Positions 1 through 9,582 are shown, counted from the stretch's first letter. The stretch is DNA of 64,000 nt from Mucilaginibacter robiniae (GCF_012849215.1 NZ_CP051682.1:496001-560000); one strand, 5' to 3'. Program-made: numbers and translations. The notes: generated by a model not told the origin, from the letters alone.

Positions 1-40
1 TTAACAAAAGAAGGCATCATGCGATGGTTTAAACAACTAA

Positions 41-1084
41 TTAGTCGTTTTGCTCTACTGTGTTGACAATATATTTACGCCATTTTTGCAAAACGGCTTC
101 AAAATCAGCAGGCAAAGGTGCTTCAAAATAAATAAATTTACGTGTAGTAGGGTGTACAAAGCCTAAACTTTGTGCATGTAAGGCCTGACGGGGCATTAAT
201 TCAAAGCAATTTTCTATAAATTGCTTGTACTTGCTAAAGGTAGTGCCCTTTACAATCCGGTCGCCTCCATAAGTTGCATCACTAAACAATGGGTGACCAA
301 TATGCTTCATGTGTGCCCTGATTTGGTGCGTACGCCCGGTTTCCAGTTGACACTCAATTAACGTAACATAGCCAAAACGTTCCAGTACCTTGTAATGCGT
401 AACCGACCATTTGCCTTTTTCCGGATCATCATAAACCGACATTACTCTGCGGTCGGCCACGCTACGGCCTATGTATCCGCTAATGATACCATCTTGCTCC
501 AAATCGCCCCAGGCCAAAGCCAGGTATTTACGGGCAATGGTATGTTCAAAAAACTGCCGCGCCAGCCAGGTCATGGCTCGTTCGTTTTTACTAATTAGCA
601 GCAAGCCTGATGTATCTTTATCTATGCGATGCACCAAACCCGGACGGCCATCGTTGCCAGGCAAAGTAGGTAATTTCTGAAAATGGTAAACTAACCCATT
701 CACCAATGTACCTGTATAATTATTATACCCCGGATGCACTACCAAGCCAGCAGGTTTATTTACAATAAGCACATCATCATCTTCATACGTAATATTCAGC
801 GGTATATTTTCCGGGTATACTTCCGTATCACGAGGAGGATGTGGTAATACTACCGAAATTACATCTTGTGGCTTTACCTTATAGCTGGGCTTTACTGGTT
901 TATCATTCACTAGCACATTGCCCAAGTCAATTGCATTTTGGATGCGATTGCGCGATGCATTTTCAATGCGGTGCATTAAAAATTTATCAATTCGTAATAA
1001 TGACTGGCCTTTGTCAACTATTATGCGCAGATGCTCGTATAAATCCTGTTCATCAGCTTCCTGAAAGGCGTTTTCGGTACTCAT
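41..1084 (-). CDS. rluD: RluD-family 23S rRNA pseudouridine synthase
   Basis: Converts specific uridines in 23S rRNA (helix 69 for RluD itself) to pseudouridine in the cytoplasm. An S4 RNA-binding domain spans about residues 28-85. The catalytic domain carries HRIDKDTSG at 152-160, with D155 the expected nucleophile. The late RTHQIRAH motif is also present. At 347 residues it has the usual family length. It starts at an ATG and is divergent from the next gene across 74 bp. Assignment to RluD rather than RluC or RluA is by overall layout, so the exact target uridines are inferred. Confidence 0.9.
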   Translation of the reverse strand: MSTENAFQEADEQDLYEHLRIIVDKGQSLLRIDKFLMHRIENASRNRIQNAIDLGNVLVNDKPVKPSYKVKPQDVISVVLPHPPRDTEVYPENIPLNITYEDDDVLIVNKPAGLVVHPGYNNYTGTLVNGLVYHFQKLPTLPGNDGRPGLVHRIDKDTSGLLLISKNERAMTWLARQFFEHTIARKYLALAWGDLEQDGIISGYIGRSVADRRVMSVYDDPEKGKWSVTHYKVLERFGYVTLIECQLETGRTHQIRAHMKHIGHPLFSDATYGGDRIVKGTTFSKYKQFIENCFELMPRQALHAQSLGFVHPTTRKFIYFEAPLPADFEAVLQKWRKYIVNTVEQND

Positions 1085-1158
1085 TCGGGCAAAAATAGCT
1101 GATTTTTAGTGTTACCAGGCTTTGTAAGAAATTTTATTAGATACTCATATTTTAACAG

Positions 1159-2220
1159 ATGAAAAAACCTTTACTTTCTGTAATGGCAATACTGTCATTT
1201 ATTACTTTAAGGGCTACTGCACAAACCAGTGATGGTGTTTCCCAATTATTAAGAACGGCACCAGGCGATGCCACTAAATTATTTAGTGCTTACGCGAATC
1301 CGCTATTCAAAAGCTTAGGCACAGGCCTAAATAACGGATGGACCAACACCGCTAAAACCAAAGGTTTACTACACTTTGAACTACGTGTTAGCGTATCGGA
1401 TGTTTTTACCCCGGCATCCGACAAAACTTTTGATATCAACCAGCTTGGTTTATCCAGTAGCGTGAAAGTAGCTTCAGGCAGTTCATCCATTGCACCAACA
1501 TTCACGGGTTCAAAAAATGTTACCCCCCCAACGCTTGATTTGTATTCTAACAATGGCATCAGGGTAGATCGTTTTACGCTGCCTGCTCGCCAAATATCGT
1601 CTATACCTACCCCACAGTTGCAGCTTACCGCAGGTTTACCTGGCAATACGGATGTTACAATCAGAGCTATACCTAAAACCAAAATATCTGATGATATAGG
1701 TTCGATAGGCATGTTTGGCTTTGGGCTAAAACATGATATTATGTCGGATATTATTGGCAATACTGCCGCACAGATAGTGCCTTTCAATTTGGCAGTACTA
1801 GCTGGATATACCCATTTTAGTTATGAAGACCCGTTGAGTGTACAACCCAGCACCGGTAAAGCACCCGATGCCAGCAGCACTGGCAAAACTGACTTTAGCA
1901 CCCAGCGCATACAAGGGCACCTGAACGGCTTTAATGCACAAGTGATTATTTCCAAAAAGCTAATGTTCTTTACTCCTTTTGCAGCAGTAGGTTACAGTAC
2001 AGCTAAAACTAACGTGGGTTTGTTAGGCAATTACCCGGTAACTAGCGGCCTTACTACTTACACCGTTTATACTGATCCAATTCGCATTAAGCAAAATAGT
2101 ATTAATACTGTGAAATTAGATGCCGGTTTTCAGTTAGATTTGTCGGTATTTAAATTTTATGCGTCAGGCAGTTTGGGAGAATATAAATCTGTTAACGCAG
2201 GTATTGGCTTAGGTTTTTAA
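1159..2220 (+). CDS. Exported DUF6588-like outer-membrane-type protein
   Basis: 353 residues with a signal peptide (hydrophobic stretch about residues 5-20, ending near TAQ). The body alternates polar and hydrophobic residues and ends in IGLGF, a terminal phenylalanine as in outer-membrane beta barrels. It resembles the DUF6588 family of Bacteroidota, which has no assigned function. The next gene begins 3 bp after its stop codon, so the two are probably co-transcribed, although no functional link is evident. The barrel fold is an inference from composition and the C-terminal signature. Confidence 0.6.
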   Translation: MKKPLLSVMAILSFITLRATAQTSDGVSQLLRTAPGDATKLFSAYANPLFKSLGTGLNNGWTNTAKTKGLLHFELRVSVSDVFTPASDKTFDINQLGLSSSVKVASGSSSIAPTFTGSKNVTPPTLDLYSNNGIRVDRFTLPARQISSIPTPQLQLTAGLPGNTDVTIRAIPKTKISDDIGSIGMFGFGLKHDIMSDIIGNTAAQIVPFNLAVLAGYTHFSYEDPLSVQPSTGKAPDASSTGKTDFSTQRIQGHLNGFNAQVIISKKLMFFTPFAAVGYSTAKTNVGLLGNYPVTSGLTTYTVYTDPIRIKQNSINTVKLDAGFQLDLSVFKFYASGSLGEYKSVNAGIGLGF

Positions 2221-2223
2221 TAT

Positions 2224-3129
2224 TTGGAAACGCTTATAGATTTAGAAATATTCAGCCCTGTGCACCCTTGGCAGCACCCGGTGTTTGCAGCACAGGGGCT
2301 GAATGTTTTTATTAAGCGTGATGATTTGATACACCCGCTTATATCGGGTAATAAATGGCGCAAGCTGAAATACGTATTGCAGCATGCACGTGCACAACGC
2401 AAGAACCATCTGGTTACTTTTGGCGGCGCTTACTCCAACCACTTACTGGCTACTGCTGCAGCAGCAGCCCGCTTTGGCTTCAAAGCCACCGGCATAGTAC
2501 GGGGTGAAGCAGTAAGTAACGACACACTTTTTTTATGCCGCCTACATGGCATGAACCTGATTTTTGTAGATCGAGACAGTTACCGCAACAAACTTAAATT
2601 GTTTCAGGAGCATTTTTGGCATGACGAACAGGCCTACTTTATTGACGAAGGTGGAGCTTCCCCCTTAGCTATTCAAGGCTGTAGCGAACTAGTTGCCGAA
2701 CTCCCGCAAACTTACCACCATCTATTTTGTGCTTGTGGTACCGGAACTACTGCAGCAGGCATCATTACTGGGTTGCAACAGCACCACCTACCTACTCATA
2801 TGCATGCAGTACCTGTTTTAAAGAATGGCGACTTTATGCGGCAGGAAATCAATGCTTATTTAACTACACCGGCTGATTATACTTTGCATACTGATTCCCA
2901 TTTTGGCGGCTATGCCAAAACTACGCCCGAACTGTTACAATTTATACAACAGTTTACCGCCTCAACCGGTATTTTGATTGAACCTATTTATACCGGCAAA
3001 ATGCTTTATGCTTTACTCCAACTGGCGCAACAGCAATACTTTGCTGCTGGCAGTCAAATATTAGCCATACATAGCGGTGGTATATGGGGATTATTAGGTA
3101 TGAAGGATAAATTTACATTAAATTCTTAA
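2224..3129 (+). CDS. PLP-dependent ACC deaminase / D-cysteine desulfhydrase-like enzyme
   Basis: A fold-type II pyridoxal-phosphate enzyme of the 1-aminocyclopropane-1-carboxylate deaminase/D-cysteine desulfhydrase group. It shows KRDDLIHPLISGNKWRKLK at about residues 31-49, where one lysine should hold PLP. A phosphate-binding-type loop ACGTGTTAAG lies near residue 170. It is 301 residues, slightly shorter than characterised members (about 330). The only suitable start is TTG at 2224, just after the preceding stop. Substrate is unresolved: D-cysteine, ACC or another D-amino acid are all possible. Confidence 0.75.
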   Translation: METLIDLEIFSPVHPWQHPVFAAQGLNVFIKRDDLIHPLISGNKWRKLKYVLQHARAQRKNHLVTFGGAYSNHLLATAAAAARFGFKATGIVRGEAVSNDTLFLCRLHGMNLIFVDRDSYRNKLKLFQEHFWHDEQAYFIDEGGASPLAIQGCSELVAELPQTYHHLFCACGTGTTAAGIITGLQQHHLPTHMHAVPVLKNGDFMRQEINAYLTTPADYTLHTDSHFGGYAKTTPELLQFIQQFTASTGILIEPIYTGKMLYALLQLAQQQYFAAGSQILAIHSGGIWGLLGMKDKFTLNS

Positions 3130-3274
3130 CCCCCAATTATTGTTAAAGCAAATTCAGGCACCAAAACCAAAAATTATCACGGGTTTGGTTCAATATTTTG
3201 CTCATAATTCTTCCCAGTAGCCATATACGGCTGTCTTTACGGCTTTTTTGCTACCTTGCAGAAAATATTTGCCT

Positions 3275-4606
3275 ATGCTGTCTTCTATAATTTCTCCGCA
3301 AGACGTTCATTCCGTCTTGCAGAAGCATTTAATTGCGGATGGATTCGATTTGACCTTTGATATGGAGAAAAGTCAGGGCGTACATATTTATGATTCTAAA
3401 AACAACCGTACGCTACTTGATTTTTTTACCTGCTTTGCTTCCGTACCACTAGGCTACAATCATCCAGCCTTATTAAATGATGAGGAATTTAAGAAAGATT
3501 TGATGTTGGCAGCGCTTACCAACCCTTCCAACTCCGATATTTATACCACACAATACGCTCGTTTTGTAGATACTTTTAGCCACTTAGGTATGCCCGACTA
3601 CCTGCCGCATGCTTTTTTTGTAGCCGGTGGTGGGCCTGCTATAGAAAATGCGTTAAAAACAGCGATGGATTGGAAAGTACAGAAGAACTTCAAAAAAGGC
3701 TACACTTACGAGAAAGGCTTTCAAGTACTACATTTTGAAAAAGCATTTCATGGTCGTTTGGGTTACACCCTTAGCTTAACCAACACCTTACCGGTAAAAA
3801 CTAAATGGTACGCTAAATTTGATTGGCCACGGGTTTCACATCCTACTATTCAGTTCCCGCTTACGGAGGCTAATCTGGAAGATTTAGAGCAAAGGGAGGC
3901 TCAATCGATAGCTCAAGTCAAACAGGCTTTTGCCGACCATAAAGATGACATTTGTGCTATCATTATTGAACCAGTACAAGCTGAAGGCGGCGACAATCAT
4001 GTGCGGCCCGAGTTTATGGAGCAACTGCGCATACTAACCGACGAAAATGAGGCTATGTTGATTTATGATGAAATACAAACCGGCGTAGGCCTGAGCGGCA
4101 AGTTTTGGTGTTACGAACATTTTGGCCCAAAGGCCCAACCTGATATATTGGTATTTGGAAAAAAAATGCAGGTATGCGGTATGCTGGCCAACAAGCGTGT
4201 AGATGAGAATGAAGAAAACGTGTTTAACGTATCATCTCGAATTAACTCCACTTGGGGTGGCAGCTTGGTTGATATGGTACGGGTAACCAAAATACTCGAA
4301 GTTATTTCGCAAGATCAATTAGTTGAGCAGGCTGCTAAAACCGGCAAGTATTTACAAGAGCAGCTCTCCTTATTAGCCAACGAGTTCTCAATAATAAGTA
4401 ACATACGAGGTAAAGGCTTACTTACTGCCTTTGATTTTCCTGATCAAGCCACACGCGATTCATTTATTCAGCAAGGAATCAATCATCATGCTATGTTTCT
4501 GGGTTGTGCCCGGCAAACTATCAGGTTCAGGCCAGCTCTCATTATTCAAAAAGAAGATATTGATATGGGCTTAGATATTATGCGCCGTATTCTTCATACG
4601 TTATAA
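3275..4606 (+). CDS. lat: L-lysine 6-transaminase
   Basis: A class III PLP aminotransferase that moves the epsilon-amino group of L-lysine to 2-oxoglutarate, giving 2-aminoadipate semialdehyde, which cyclises. The family-typical strings FTCFASVPLGYNHP, VAGGGPAIENALK, LIYDEIQTGVGLSG and FGKKMQVCG are present. The PLP lysine is one of the pair in FGKK (about residues 296-297). I chose the ATG at 3275, giving 443 residues. An upstream in-frame TTG at 3248 would add nine residues that do not look conserved. It is monocistronic. In Bacteroidota it probably serves lysine catabolism rather than antibiotic synthesis. Confidence 0.88.
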   Translation: MLSSIISPQDVHSVLQKHLIADGFDLTFDMEKSQGVHIYDSKNNRTLLDFFTCFASVPLGYNHPALLNDEEFKKDLMLAALTNPSNSDIYTTQYARFVDTFSHLGMPDYLPHAFFVAGGGPAIENALKTAMDWKVQKNFKKGYTYEKGFQVLHFEKAFHGRLGYTLSLTNTLPVKTKWYAKFDWPRVSHPTIQFPLTEANLEDLEQREAQSIAQVKQAFADHKDDICAIIIEPVQAEGGDNHVRPEFMEQLRILTDENEAMLIYDEIQTGVGLSGKFWCYEHFGPKAQPDILVFGKKMQVCGMLANKRVDENEENVFNVSSRINSTWGGSLVDMVRVTKILEVISQDQLVEQAAKTGKYLQEQLSLLANEFSIISNIRGKGLLTAFDFPDQATRDSFIQQGINHHAMFLGCARQTIRFRPALIIQKEDIDMGLDIMRRILHTL

Positions 4607-4805
4607 ATTATAAATAATAATGGCGAGGATAATCAGTTTGGCACAAATCGTATTTTTTTCTCATCACAAACATACTATTATTATACGTTTACGTTTATTA
4701 TGTACATGCTAAGAATATTGGCTTAATTTTAGTAGCAACTAACTGTATTACATATAACAACATTAAATAAACTACAAAGATTTAGAGGGGAATCTACAAC
4801 TGAAC

Positions 4806-5246
4806 ATGAACAGGCAAACAGAGAAACTAAAAAAGCAGCTTCTCGAAATTTCTGATGTAATTAATTCATTTCAATCCGAAGCTGTACAAGTAAAAATTGT
4901 TGATCGCTTATTGGATGTGATGCTTGAATGGGAACGTGGTGAAGTAGAACATACCGACCATGTGAACAAAAGAACGCGGAACTTAACTTTACATAGCGGT
5001 AGCGGAGATTATGCATCATCCAAAAAGCCAGGTGCTACAAAAGTGTTAAATCAATTGTTGCACACTAGTTTTTTCGATGAACCGCATTCCATTGCAGATA
5101 TTGCACAATACTGCAAAGAACAGTATGATTCAGATTTTAAAACATCTGAGTTATCTGGCATTCTGCTGAAACTTTCAAACGAAAACAAGTTACGTCGTGA
5201 ACGCAGTAATGATAACAATCGTTACGAATATGTTAAAGCTTCTTAA
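4806..5246 (+). CDS. Hypothetical protein with C-terminal winged-helix-like segment
   Basis: 146 residues, no signal peptide or membrane segment. The N-terminus (about residues 3-45) is a predicted amphipathic helix rich in Lys, Glu and Leu. A polar linker around 55-75 is followed by a segment (about 76-145) whose pattern of short helices and a basic RRERSNDNNRYEY end resembles a winged-helix DNA-binding unit. I do not recognise the family. It is monocistronic, preceded by 199 bp of noncoding DNA and followed by a strong hairpin terminator. A DNA-binding role is inferred only. Confidence 0.6.
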   Translation: MNRQTEKLKKQLLEISDVINSFQSEAVQVKIVDRLLDVMLEWERGEVEHTDHVNKRTRNLTLHSGSGDYASSKKPGATKVLNQLLHTSFFDEPHSIADIAQYCKEQYDSDFKTSELSGILLKLSNENKLRRERSNDNNRYEYVKAS

Positions 5247-5286
5247 AGTAAAAAGCCCTTGTTTGATAAACTAGGGCTTTTTACTT
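5246..5286. terminator. Bidirectional hairpin terminator
   Basis: A perfect stem pairs 5246-5258 with 5274-5286 around a 15-base loop, with AAAAA on one arm and TTTTT on the other. It lies between two convergent genes (the 146-residue protein and bshB1) and can serve both strands. Confidence 0.85.
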
Positions 5287-5311
5287 ATACAGGGAGTGGG
5301 CTACTCTCCTA

Positions 5312-6034
5312 CTACCTTAAATTAAATAAATTATCTACTCCTAATATTTTCTGCGATAAAAAGCCTTCCGCATACGTAACCTGCAAAGGGCGGCCAAATT
5401 CACGATCGCGTGCTTCTACTTTTAAAATAAAGTCAGGGTTGGAAATATAAGTTTGCGGTTCATCTATCCAATCAGGATTGTGAAACTGTGAACCATAAGC
5501 TTTGATACTTTCTACTTTTGTACTGAAGTGATCTGTAATATCTATTAATATATCGGGCTTAATGTAACTATCCTGTACAAAATGCAATACATGCTTAGGG
5601 CGCCAAGCTTCCTGCAGTTGCCCGTTATCATAAGTTTCTATCTTACGCAAACCCGAAAGGAAACAAGAAGTAGCTACCAAATCACTAGCACGGCCATGAT
5701 CGGGGTGACGGTCGTAATAAGCATTGGTAATTACAATTTCTGGTTGATAGCGGCGTATTACCTCAATTACCTTTATTTGATACTCAGGCGTGTTCTGAAA
5801 AAATCCATCAGGCAACCCCAAGTTATCTCGCACAGTCAAACCTAAAATATCAGCAGCAGCAGCGGCTTCCTGCATCCGTATTTCGGCAGAGCCACGGGTG
5901 CCTAATTCACCACGGGTTAAATCAACAATACCTGTTTTTTTACCCAAAGCATGATGCTTTAATAATGTACCGGCACAACCCAGTTCAGCATCATCCGGAT
6001 GCACAGGCAATACTAGAATATCTAATTTTACCAT
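5312..6034 (-). CDS. bshB1: Bacillithiol biosynthesis deacetylase BshB1
   Basis: A zinc-dependent PIG-L/LmbE-fold deacetylase that removes acetate from N-acetylglucosaminyl-malate, the second step of bacillithiol synthesis. Zinc-binding motifs are visible: HPDD at residues 12-15 and HPDHGR from H110, with H113 the likely ligand. At 240 residues it matches the BshB1 length. Its start overlaps the glutathione peroxidase stop by 7 bp, so the two are translationally coupled. That neighbourhood suggests the operon handles low-molecular-weight thiols and peroxides. bshA and bshC are not in the window. Confidence 0.9.
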   Translation of the reverse strand: MVKLDILVLPVHPDDAELGCAGTLLKHHALGKKTGIVDLTRGELGTRGSAEIRMQEAAAAADILGLTVRDNLGLPDGFFQNTPEYQIKVIEVIRRYQPEIVITNAYYDRHPDHGRASDLVATSCFLSGLRKIETYDNGQLQEAWRPKHVLHFVQDSYIKPDILIDITDHFSTKVESIKAYGSQFHNPDWIDEPQTYISNPDFILKVEARDREFGRPLQVTYAEGFLSQKILGVDNLFNLR

Positions 6035-6549
6035 GCCTTAACAGGTTCTTGCCCAGCAGCGAGCAACTTTTCAATTTGTTTTTTCAAGCGCCCTGAACTT
6101 GGCTTGGTGAAAGGATAAAAGAAGTCGATCACCTCGCCATTACGATCAACCAGGTATTTATGGAAGTTCCACCATGGTGACGATTGGACATGTCCGTTCT
6201 GCTTTTTATTGCCCAAAAACTTAAACAATGGATGTGCATCGCGGCCTTTTACTTTTAACTTACTGAATACCGGAAAGTGAACGCCAAAATTAATCTGGCA
6301 AAACTTGCCTATTGATTTACCCTCCAGCGGTTCCTGCCCGCCAAAATCGTTTGACGGAAAAGCCAATATTTCAAAATCCTGACCTTCAAATTCCAGTCGC
6401 AATTTTTCCAAATCTTTCAGTTGTGGAGTAAAGCCACACTGCGAAGCGGTATTTACAATTAACAGTACTTTATTTTTGTAGCTGCTTAAATTAACTTCTT
6501 CACCGTTTAACTTTTGAACGTTAAACTGGTAAATACTCTGATCAATCAT
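6028..6549 (-). CDS. Glutathione-peroxidase-family thiol peroxidase
   Basis: Reduces hydroperoxides, most likely with thioredoxin as donor, since bacterial cysteine-type members generally do not need glutathione. The catalytic tetrad is readable: C38 (ASQCGF), Q72 (FGGQEP), W127 and N128 (WWNF). The usual FPCNQF string is FPSNDF here, so the cysteine often found at that position is a serine. 173 residues, no signal peptide, so cytoplasmic. It is the middle gene of the DUF4294-gpx-bshB1 operon: 3 bp from the upstream gene and overlapping the downstream one. Confidence 0.9.
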   Translation of the reverse strand: MIDQSIYQFNVQKLNGEEVNLSSYKNKVLLIVNTASQCGFTPQLKDLEKLRLEFEGQDFEILAFPSNDFGGQEPLEGKSIGKFCQINFGVHFPVFSKLKVKGRDAHPLFKFLGNKKQNGHVQSSPWWNFHKYLVDRNGEVIDFFYPFTKPSSGRLKKQIEKLLAAGQEPVKAW

Positions 6550-6552
6550 CTA

Positions 6553-7170
6553 TTAATATCTATTGTAAGAATAGTAGCCAGCCTGTTGAAGGATAGCCTC
6601 AATGTCACGCTCCTCTGATGGATCGTAAGTTTCTTTTAAATCGTGGCCAAATATACGTGCTACTGATTGAAACATGAAAGCATGAAAACCACCTTTTAAT
6701 TCTTTCACCAAAGTGTAGGTATTATTCCCCGTTTCACGGTCAATCAGTTTAATTAATATTTCGCCTTGACTAATAGTCAGGTTTTTCACCTGTTTATTGA
6801 AAATATCTTTAATCTGCGCTTCACAAGCATTAATCATTTCTTTCTGCTTATGCTTGTCGCCAGTGGTAGCTAAATCACGTTGTAATTGGCGGTACCTATC
6901 ACCTGCCATACGGGCATAAGGTATTACTTTATACACATTATAACGCAAACGGTTATAAGCCTGACGGTCGGCATCACTGGCAAATATGCGCGAATCTTTA
7001 ATCACCACATCTGACCCCACAATCCACGGAACCAGTTCGCCATTCAGTTCAGTCAGGTAAGTTTTTATGGTATCATTTTTGCCTGTTTTAGGGTGCGGCA
7101 ATGCATTTTGAGACATGGCCTGTCCCATTATTATACAGCAAAACAGTAGCAAAAGGCCAATAAATTTCAT
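6553..7170 (-). CDS. Exported DUF4294 domain protein
   Basis: 205 residues with an N-terminal signal peptide (hydrophobic residues about 3-20). The remainder matches the DUF4294 family found across Bacteroidota: a short beta region (VPWIVGSDVVIKDSRIF), then helical segments including YNRLRYNVYKVIPYARMAG. It ends in EAILQQAGYYSYNRY. Function is unknown. It is the first gene of an operon with a peroxidase and bshB1, and a promoter-like motif lies 15-47 bp upstream. The family call is firm from its pattern, but I infer no activity. Confidence 0.75.
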   Translation of the reverse strand: MKFIGLLLLFCCIIMGQAMSQNALPHPKTGKNDTIKTYLTELNGELVPWIVGSDVVIKDSRIFASDADRQAYNRLRYNVYKVIPYARMAGDRYRQLQRDLATTGDKHKQKEMINACEAQIKDIFNKQVKNLTISQGEILIKLIDRETGNNTYTLVKELKGGFHAFMFQSVARIFGHDLKETYDPSEERDIEAILQQAGYYSYNRY

Positions 7171-7184
7171 ATATTTACGTAATA

Positions 7185-7217
7185 CAAAAGTAACGCTATT
7201 TTCCTGTGATTTAACAA
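7185..7217 (-). promoter_or_regulatory. Predicted promoter of the DUF4294-gpx-bshB1 operon
   Basis: On the minus strand a TACTTTTG box (7185-7192) matches the Bacteroidota -7 consensus TAnnTTTG. A TTG at 7215-7217 lies 22 bases upstream as a -33 element. The implied start site is about 8 bases before the ATG at 7170. Confidence 0.5.
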
Positions 7218-7278
7218 CAACCCGCTATAATTTATTTTGTTGCCGCATTAATGATACGGGATTGACAAACACTTATAA

Positions 7279-9510
7279 ATGAAAGATTTAGTAATTGACC
7301 TGGAAGCTGAAAAGAACGAGATACTTAAAAGGTACCGGGCATTGCTGCGTGCATCTAAATCCACTTTGCAAAAAGGGGACAAAAGGCTGATTCGTAAAGC
7401 TTTTGAGATTGCTGTTGAAAGCCATAAAGACATGCGCCGCAAGTCGGGCGAACCTTATATATACCATCCTATAGCTGTAGCGCAAATAGCCGCCGAAGAA
7501 ATTGGTTTAGGCCCTACATCTATCGTATGTGCCCTGCTACACGATGTGGTAGAAGATACTGATGTAACTCTGGAAGATATTGAACGTGAGTTTGGTAAAA
7601 AGGTATCCAAAATTATTGATGGGCTCACTAAAATTTCGGGTGTATTTGATACCAATAGCTCACTGCAAGCTGAAAACTTCCGAAAAATGCTGCTTACGTT
7701 GGCAGATGATGTACGCGTGATTTTGATCAAGCTGGCCGATCGCTTGCATAACATGCGTACGATGGAGTTTATGCCGCGCGATAAACAGCTGAAATTATCG
7801 TCAGAAACAGTTTATTTGTACGCCCCTTTGGCACACCGCCTGGGTTTATATGCTATCAAGTCAGAACTGGAAGACCTATCTATGAAGTATATGGAGCGGG
7901 AAACTTACCAGTTTATTAAGAAAAAGCTAAACGAGAAAAAAGCAGAGCGCGAGAAGTTTATTCATGACTTTATTCAGCCGGTAAAAAATACTTTAGAAGA
8001 ACAAGGCATTCATGCCGATATATTTGGTCGCCCTAAATCCATACATTCCATCTGGAATAAGATGAAGAAAAAGGGCATTCCATTTGAAGAGGTGTACGAT
8101 TTGTTTGCTATCCGTGTTATTCTGGATAGTTCGCCAGAACATGAAAAAGCCGATTGCTGGAAGGCCTACTCCATTGTAACGGATTCTTACCGGCCTAATC
8201 CCGACCGTTTGCGCGATTGGGTATCCTCACCTAAAGCTAATGGCTATGAGTCATTGCACACTACGGTAATGGGGCCACGCGGACAATGGGTAGAAGTACA
8301 AATACGCACCAAGCGTATGAACGAGATTGCCGAAAAAGGTTTTGCCGCACATTGGAAGTACAAAGAATCATCCTCAGACAGTGGTTTAGACCAATGGATT
8401 CATAAAGTACGCGAGCTGTTGCGCAACCCGGAATCAAACGCACTCGACTTTTTGGACGATTTTAAAATGAACTTGTTTTCGGATGAGATTTTCATTTTTA
8501 CGCCTAAAGGTGCGCTAATCCAGTTGCCATCAAACGCTACAGCGCTCGATTTTGCCTTTGAAATACACTCAGATGTAGGTGCCAGCTGTATTGGTGCAAA
8601 GGTGAACCACAAGCTGGTACCCTTAAGCTACAATTTGCAAAACGGCGATCAGGTAGAAATTATCACCTCCAGCAAGCAAACACCTAAGGAAGACTGGCTG
8701 AACTTTGTTGTTACTGCTAAAGCTAAAGCCAAAATTAAATCTTCTTTAAAAGAGGAAAAGCGTCGCATTGCCGAAGATGGAAAAGAGATATTAGAACGCA
8801 AGCTAAAATCGCTTAAGATTACTTATAACAGCGATAATATTAATAAGCTTACGCTGCATTTTAAATTGACTACTTCACAGGATCTATTTTATAACGTAGC
8901 CAAGGGCATTATTGATCTGAAAGACCTAAAAGAATATCAGGCATCAGAACGGGTAATCGAAAACAAGCCACAAGACAAGATTGAGCAAGAGCAAGTACAA
9001 AATATTCTGCGCAATATCAAAACCAAAGACAGTGATATATTACTGATTGGCGAAGATATGCAGAAAATTGACTACAAACTTTCTTCCTGCTGTAACCCAA
9101 TACCTGGCGATGATGTTTTCGGCTTTATTACGGTAAACGATGGTATTAAAATACACCGTACCAATTGCCCGAATGCCACCAAGCTGATGGCTAATTATGG
9201 CTATCGTATTGTGAAGGCCCGTTGGACCACGCAACATGAATTAGCCTTTTTAACCGGCTTGCGCATTACCGGTATAGATGATGTAGGTTTGATTAATAAG
9301 CTGACTACCGTTATCTCTAACGATTTTAAAGTAAATATGCGATCGATAACTGTTGATAGTGATAATGGCATTTTTGAAGGCACCATCATGGTATACGTTA
9401 ATGATACCGAACATTTGGATAGCCTAATTAAACGTTTGAAACAAGTTAAAGGAGTAACTGCCGTAACCCGTTTCGACTCAGCCTCTACTCCGTTTGAAAA
9501 AGCATCATAA
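7279..9510 (+). CDS. Bifunctional (p)ppGpp synthetase/hydrolase RelA/SpoT
   Basis: Makes and degrades the stringent-response alarmone. Domains in order: HD hydrolase (about 30-190, with H63 and HDVVEDTD at 88-95 intact), synthetase (about 230-360, with SPKANGYESLHTTV intact), TGS (about 400-465), a helical and CC region (SSCCNPIPGDD near 610) and a C-terminal ACT domain (about 665-740). At 743 residues it has standard length and both active sites look functional. It is monocistronic, and an unusual hairpin sits in its 3' region before the Fur-type gene. Confidence 0.95.
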   Translation: MKDLVIDLEAEKNEILKRYRALLRASKSTLQKGDKRLIRKAFEIAVESHKDMRRKSGEPYIYHPIAVAQIAAEEIGLGPTSIVCALLHDVVEDTDVTLEDIEREFGKKVSKIIDGLTKISGVFDTNSSLQAENFRKMLLTLADDVRVILIKLADRLHNMRTMEFMPRDKQLKLSSETVYLYAPLAHRLGLYAIKSELEDLSMKYMERETYQFIKKKLNEKKAEREKFIHDFIQPVKNTLEEQGIHADIFGRPKSIHSIWNKMKKKGIPFEEVYDLFAIRVILDSSPEHEKADCWKAYSIVTDSYRPNPDRLRDWVSSPKANGYESLHTTVMGPRGQWVEVQIRTKRMNEIAEKGFAAHWKYKESSSDSGLDQWIHKVRELLRNPESNALDFLDDFKMNLFSDEIFIFTPKGALIQLPSNATALDFAFEIHSDVGASCIGAKVNHKLVPLSYNLQNGDQVEIITSSKQTPKEDWLNFVVTAKAKAKIKSSLKEEKRRIAEDGKEILERKLKSLKITYNSDNINKLTLHFKLTTSQDLFYNVAKGIIDLKDLKEYQASERVIENKPQDKIEQEQVQNILRNIKTKDSDILLIGEDMQKIDYKLSSCCNPIPGDDVFGFITVNDGIKIHRTNCPNATKLMANYGYRIVKARWTTQHELAFLTGLRITGIDDVGLINKLTTVISNDFKVNMRSITVDSDNGIFEGTIMVYVNDTEHLDSLIKRLKQVKGVTAVTRFDSASTPFEKAS

Positions 9511-9524
9511 TCAACAAAGTCAGC

Positions 9525-9581
9525 CATCAGGAGTATAGCGTCAAAATAGTTTACTGTTTTTTGAAATCTATACTCCTGATG
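9525..9581. repeat. Long inverted repeat between relA/spoT and fur-type gene
   Basis: A perfect 14-bp inverted repeat (9525-9538 with 9568-9581, core AGGAGTATAG) encloses a second 6-bp pairing (TCAAAA 9541-9546 with TTTTGA 9559-9564) around a 12-base loop. No T tract follows the outer stem on either strand, so it is not a textbook terminator. It abuts the predicted -33 element of the next gene. It could end relA/spoT transcription, act as an operator, or be a small repeat element. Confidence 0.7.
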
Positions 9582-9582
9582 C

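Noticed and set aside
1..20. Possible start of a minus-strand gene (two consecutive ATG codons at 15-20) running off the left edge
   Set aside because: Only six codons are visible, with no family signature, and chance is a sufficient explanation.
1290..1787. 165-residue open frame antisense to the DUF6588-like gene
   Set aside because: Ser/Leu/Val-rich composition without domain or signal. The sense gene has a clear signal peptide and family pattern.
3165..3190. Weak hairpin (AACCAAA with TTTGGTT) after the PLP enzyme gene
   Set aside because: Seven AT-rich pairs around a 12-base loop, without a T run; too weak to call a terminator.
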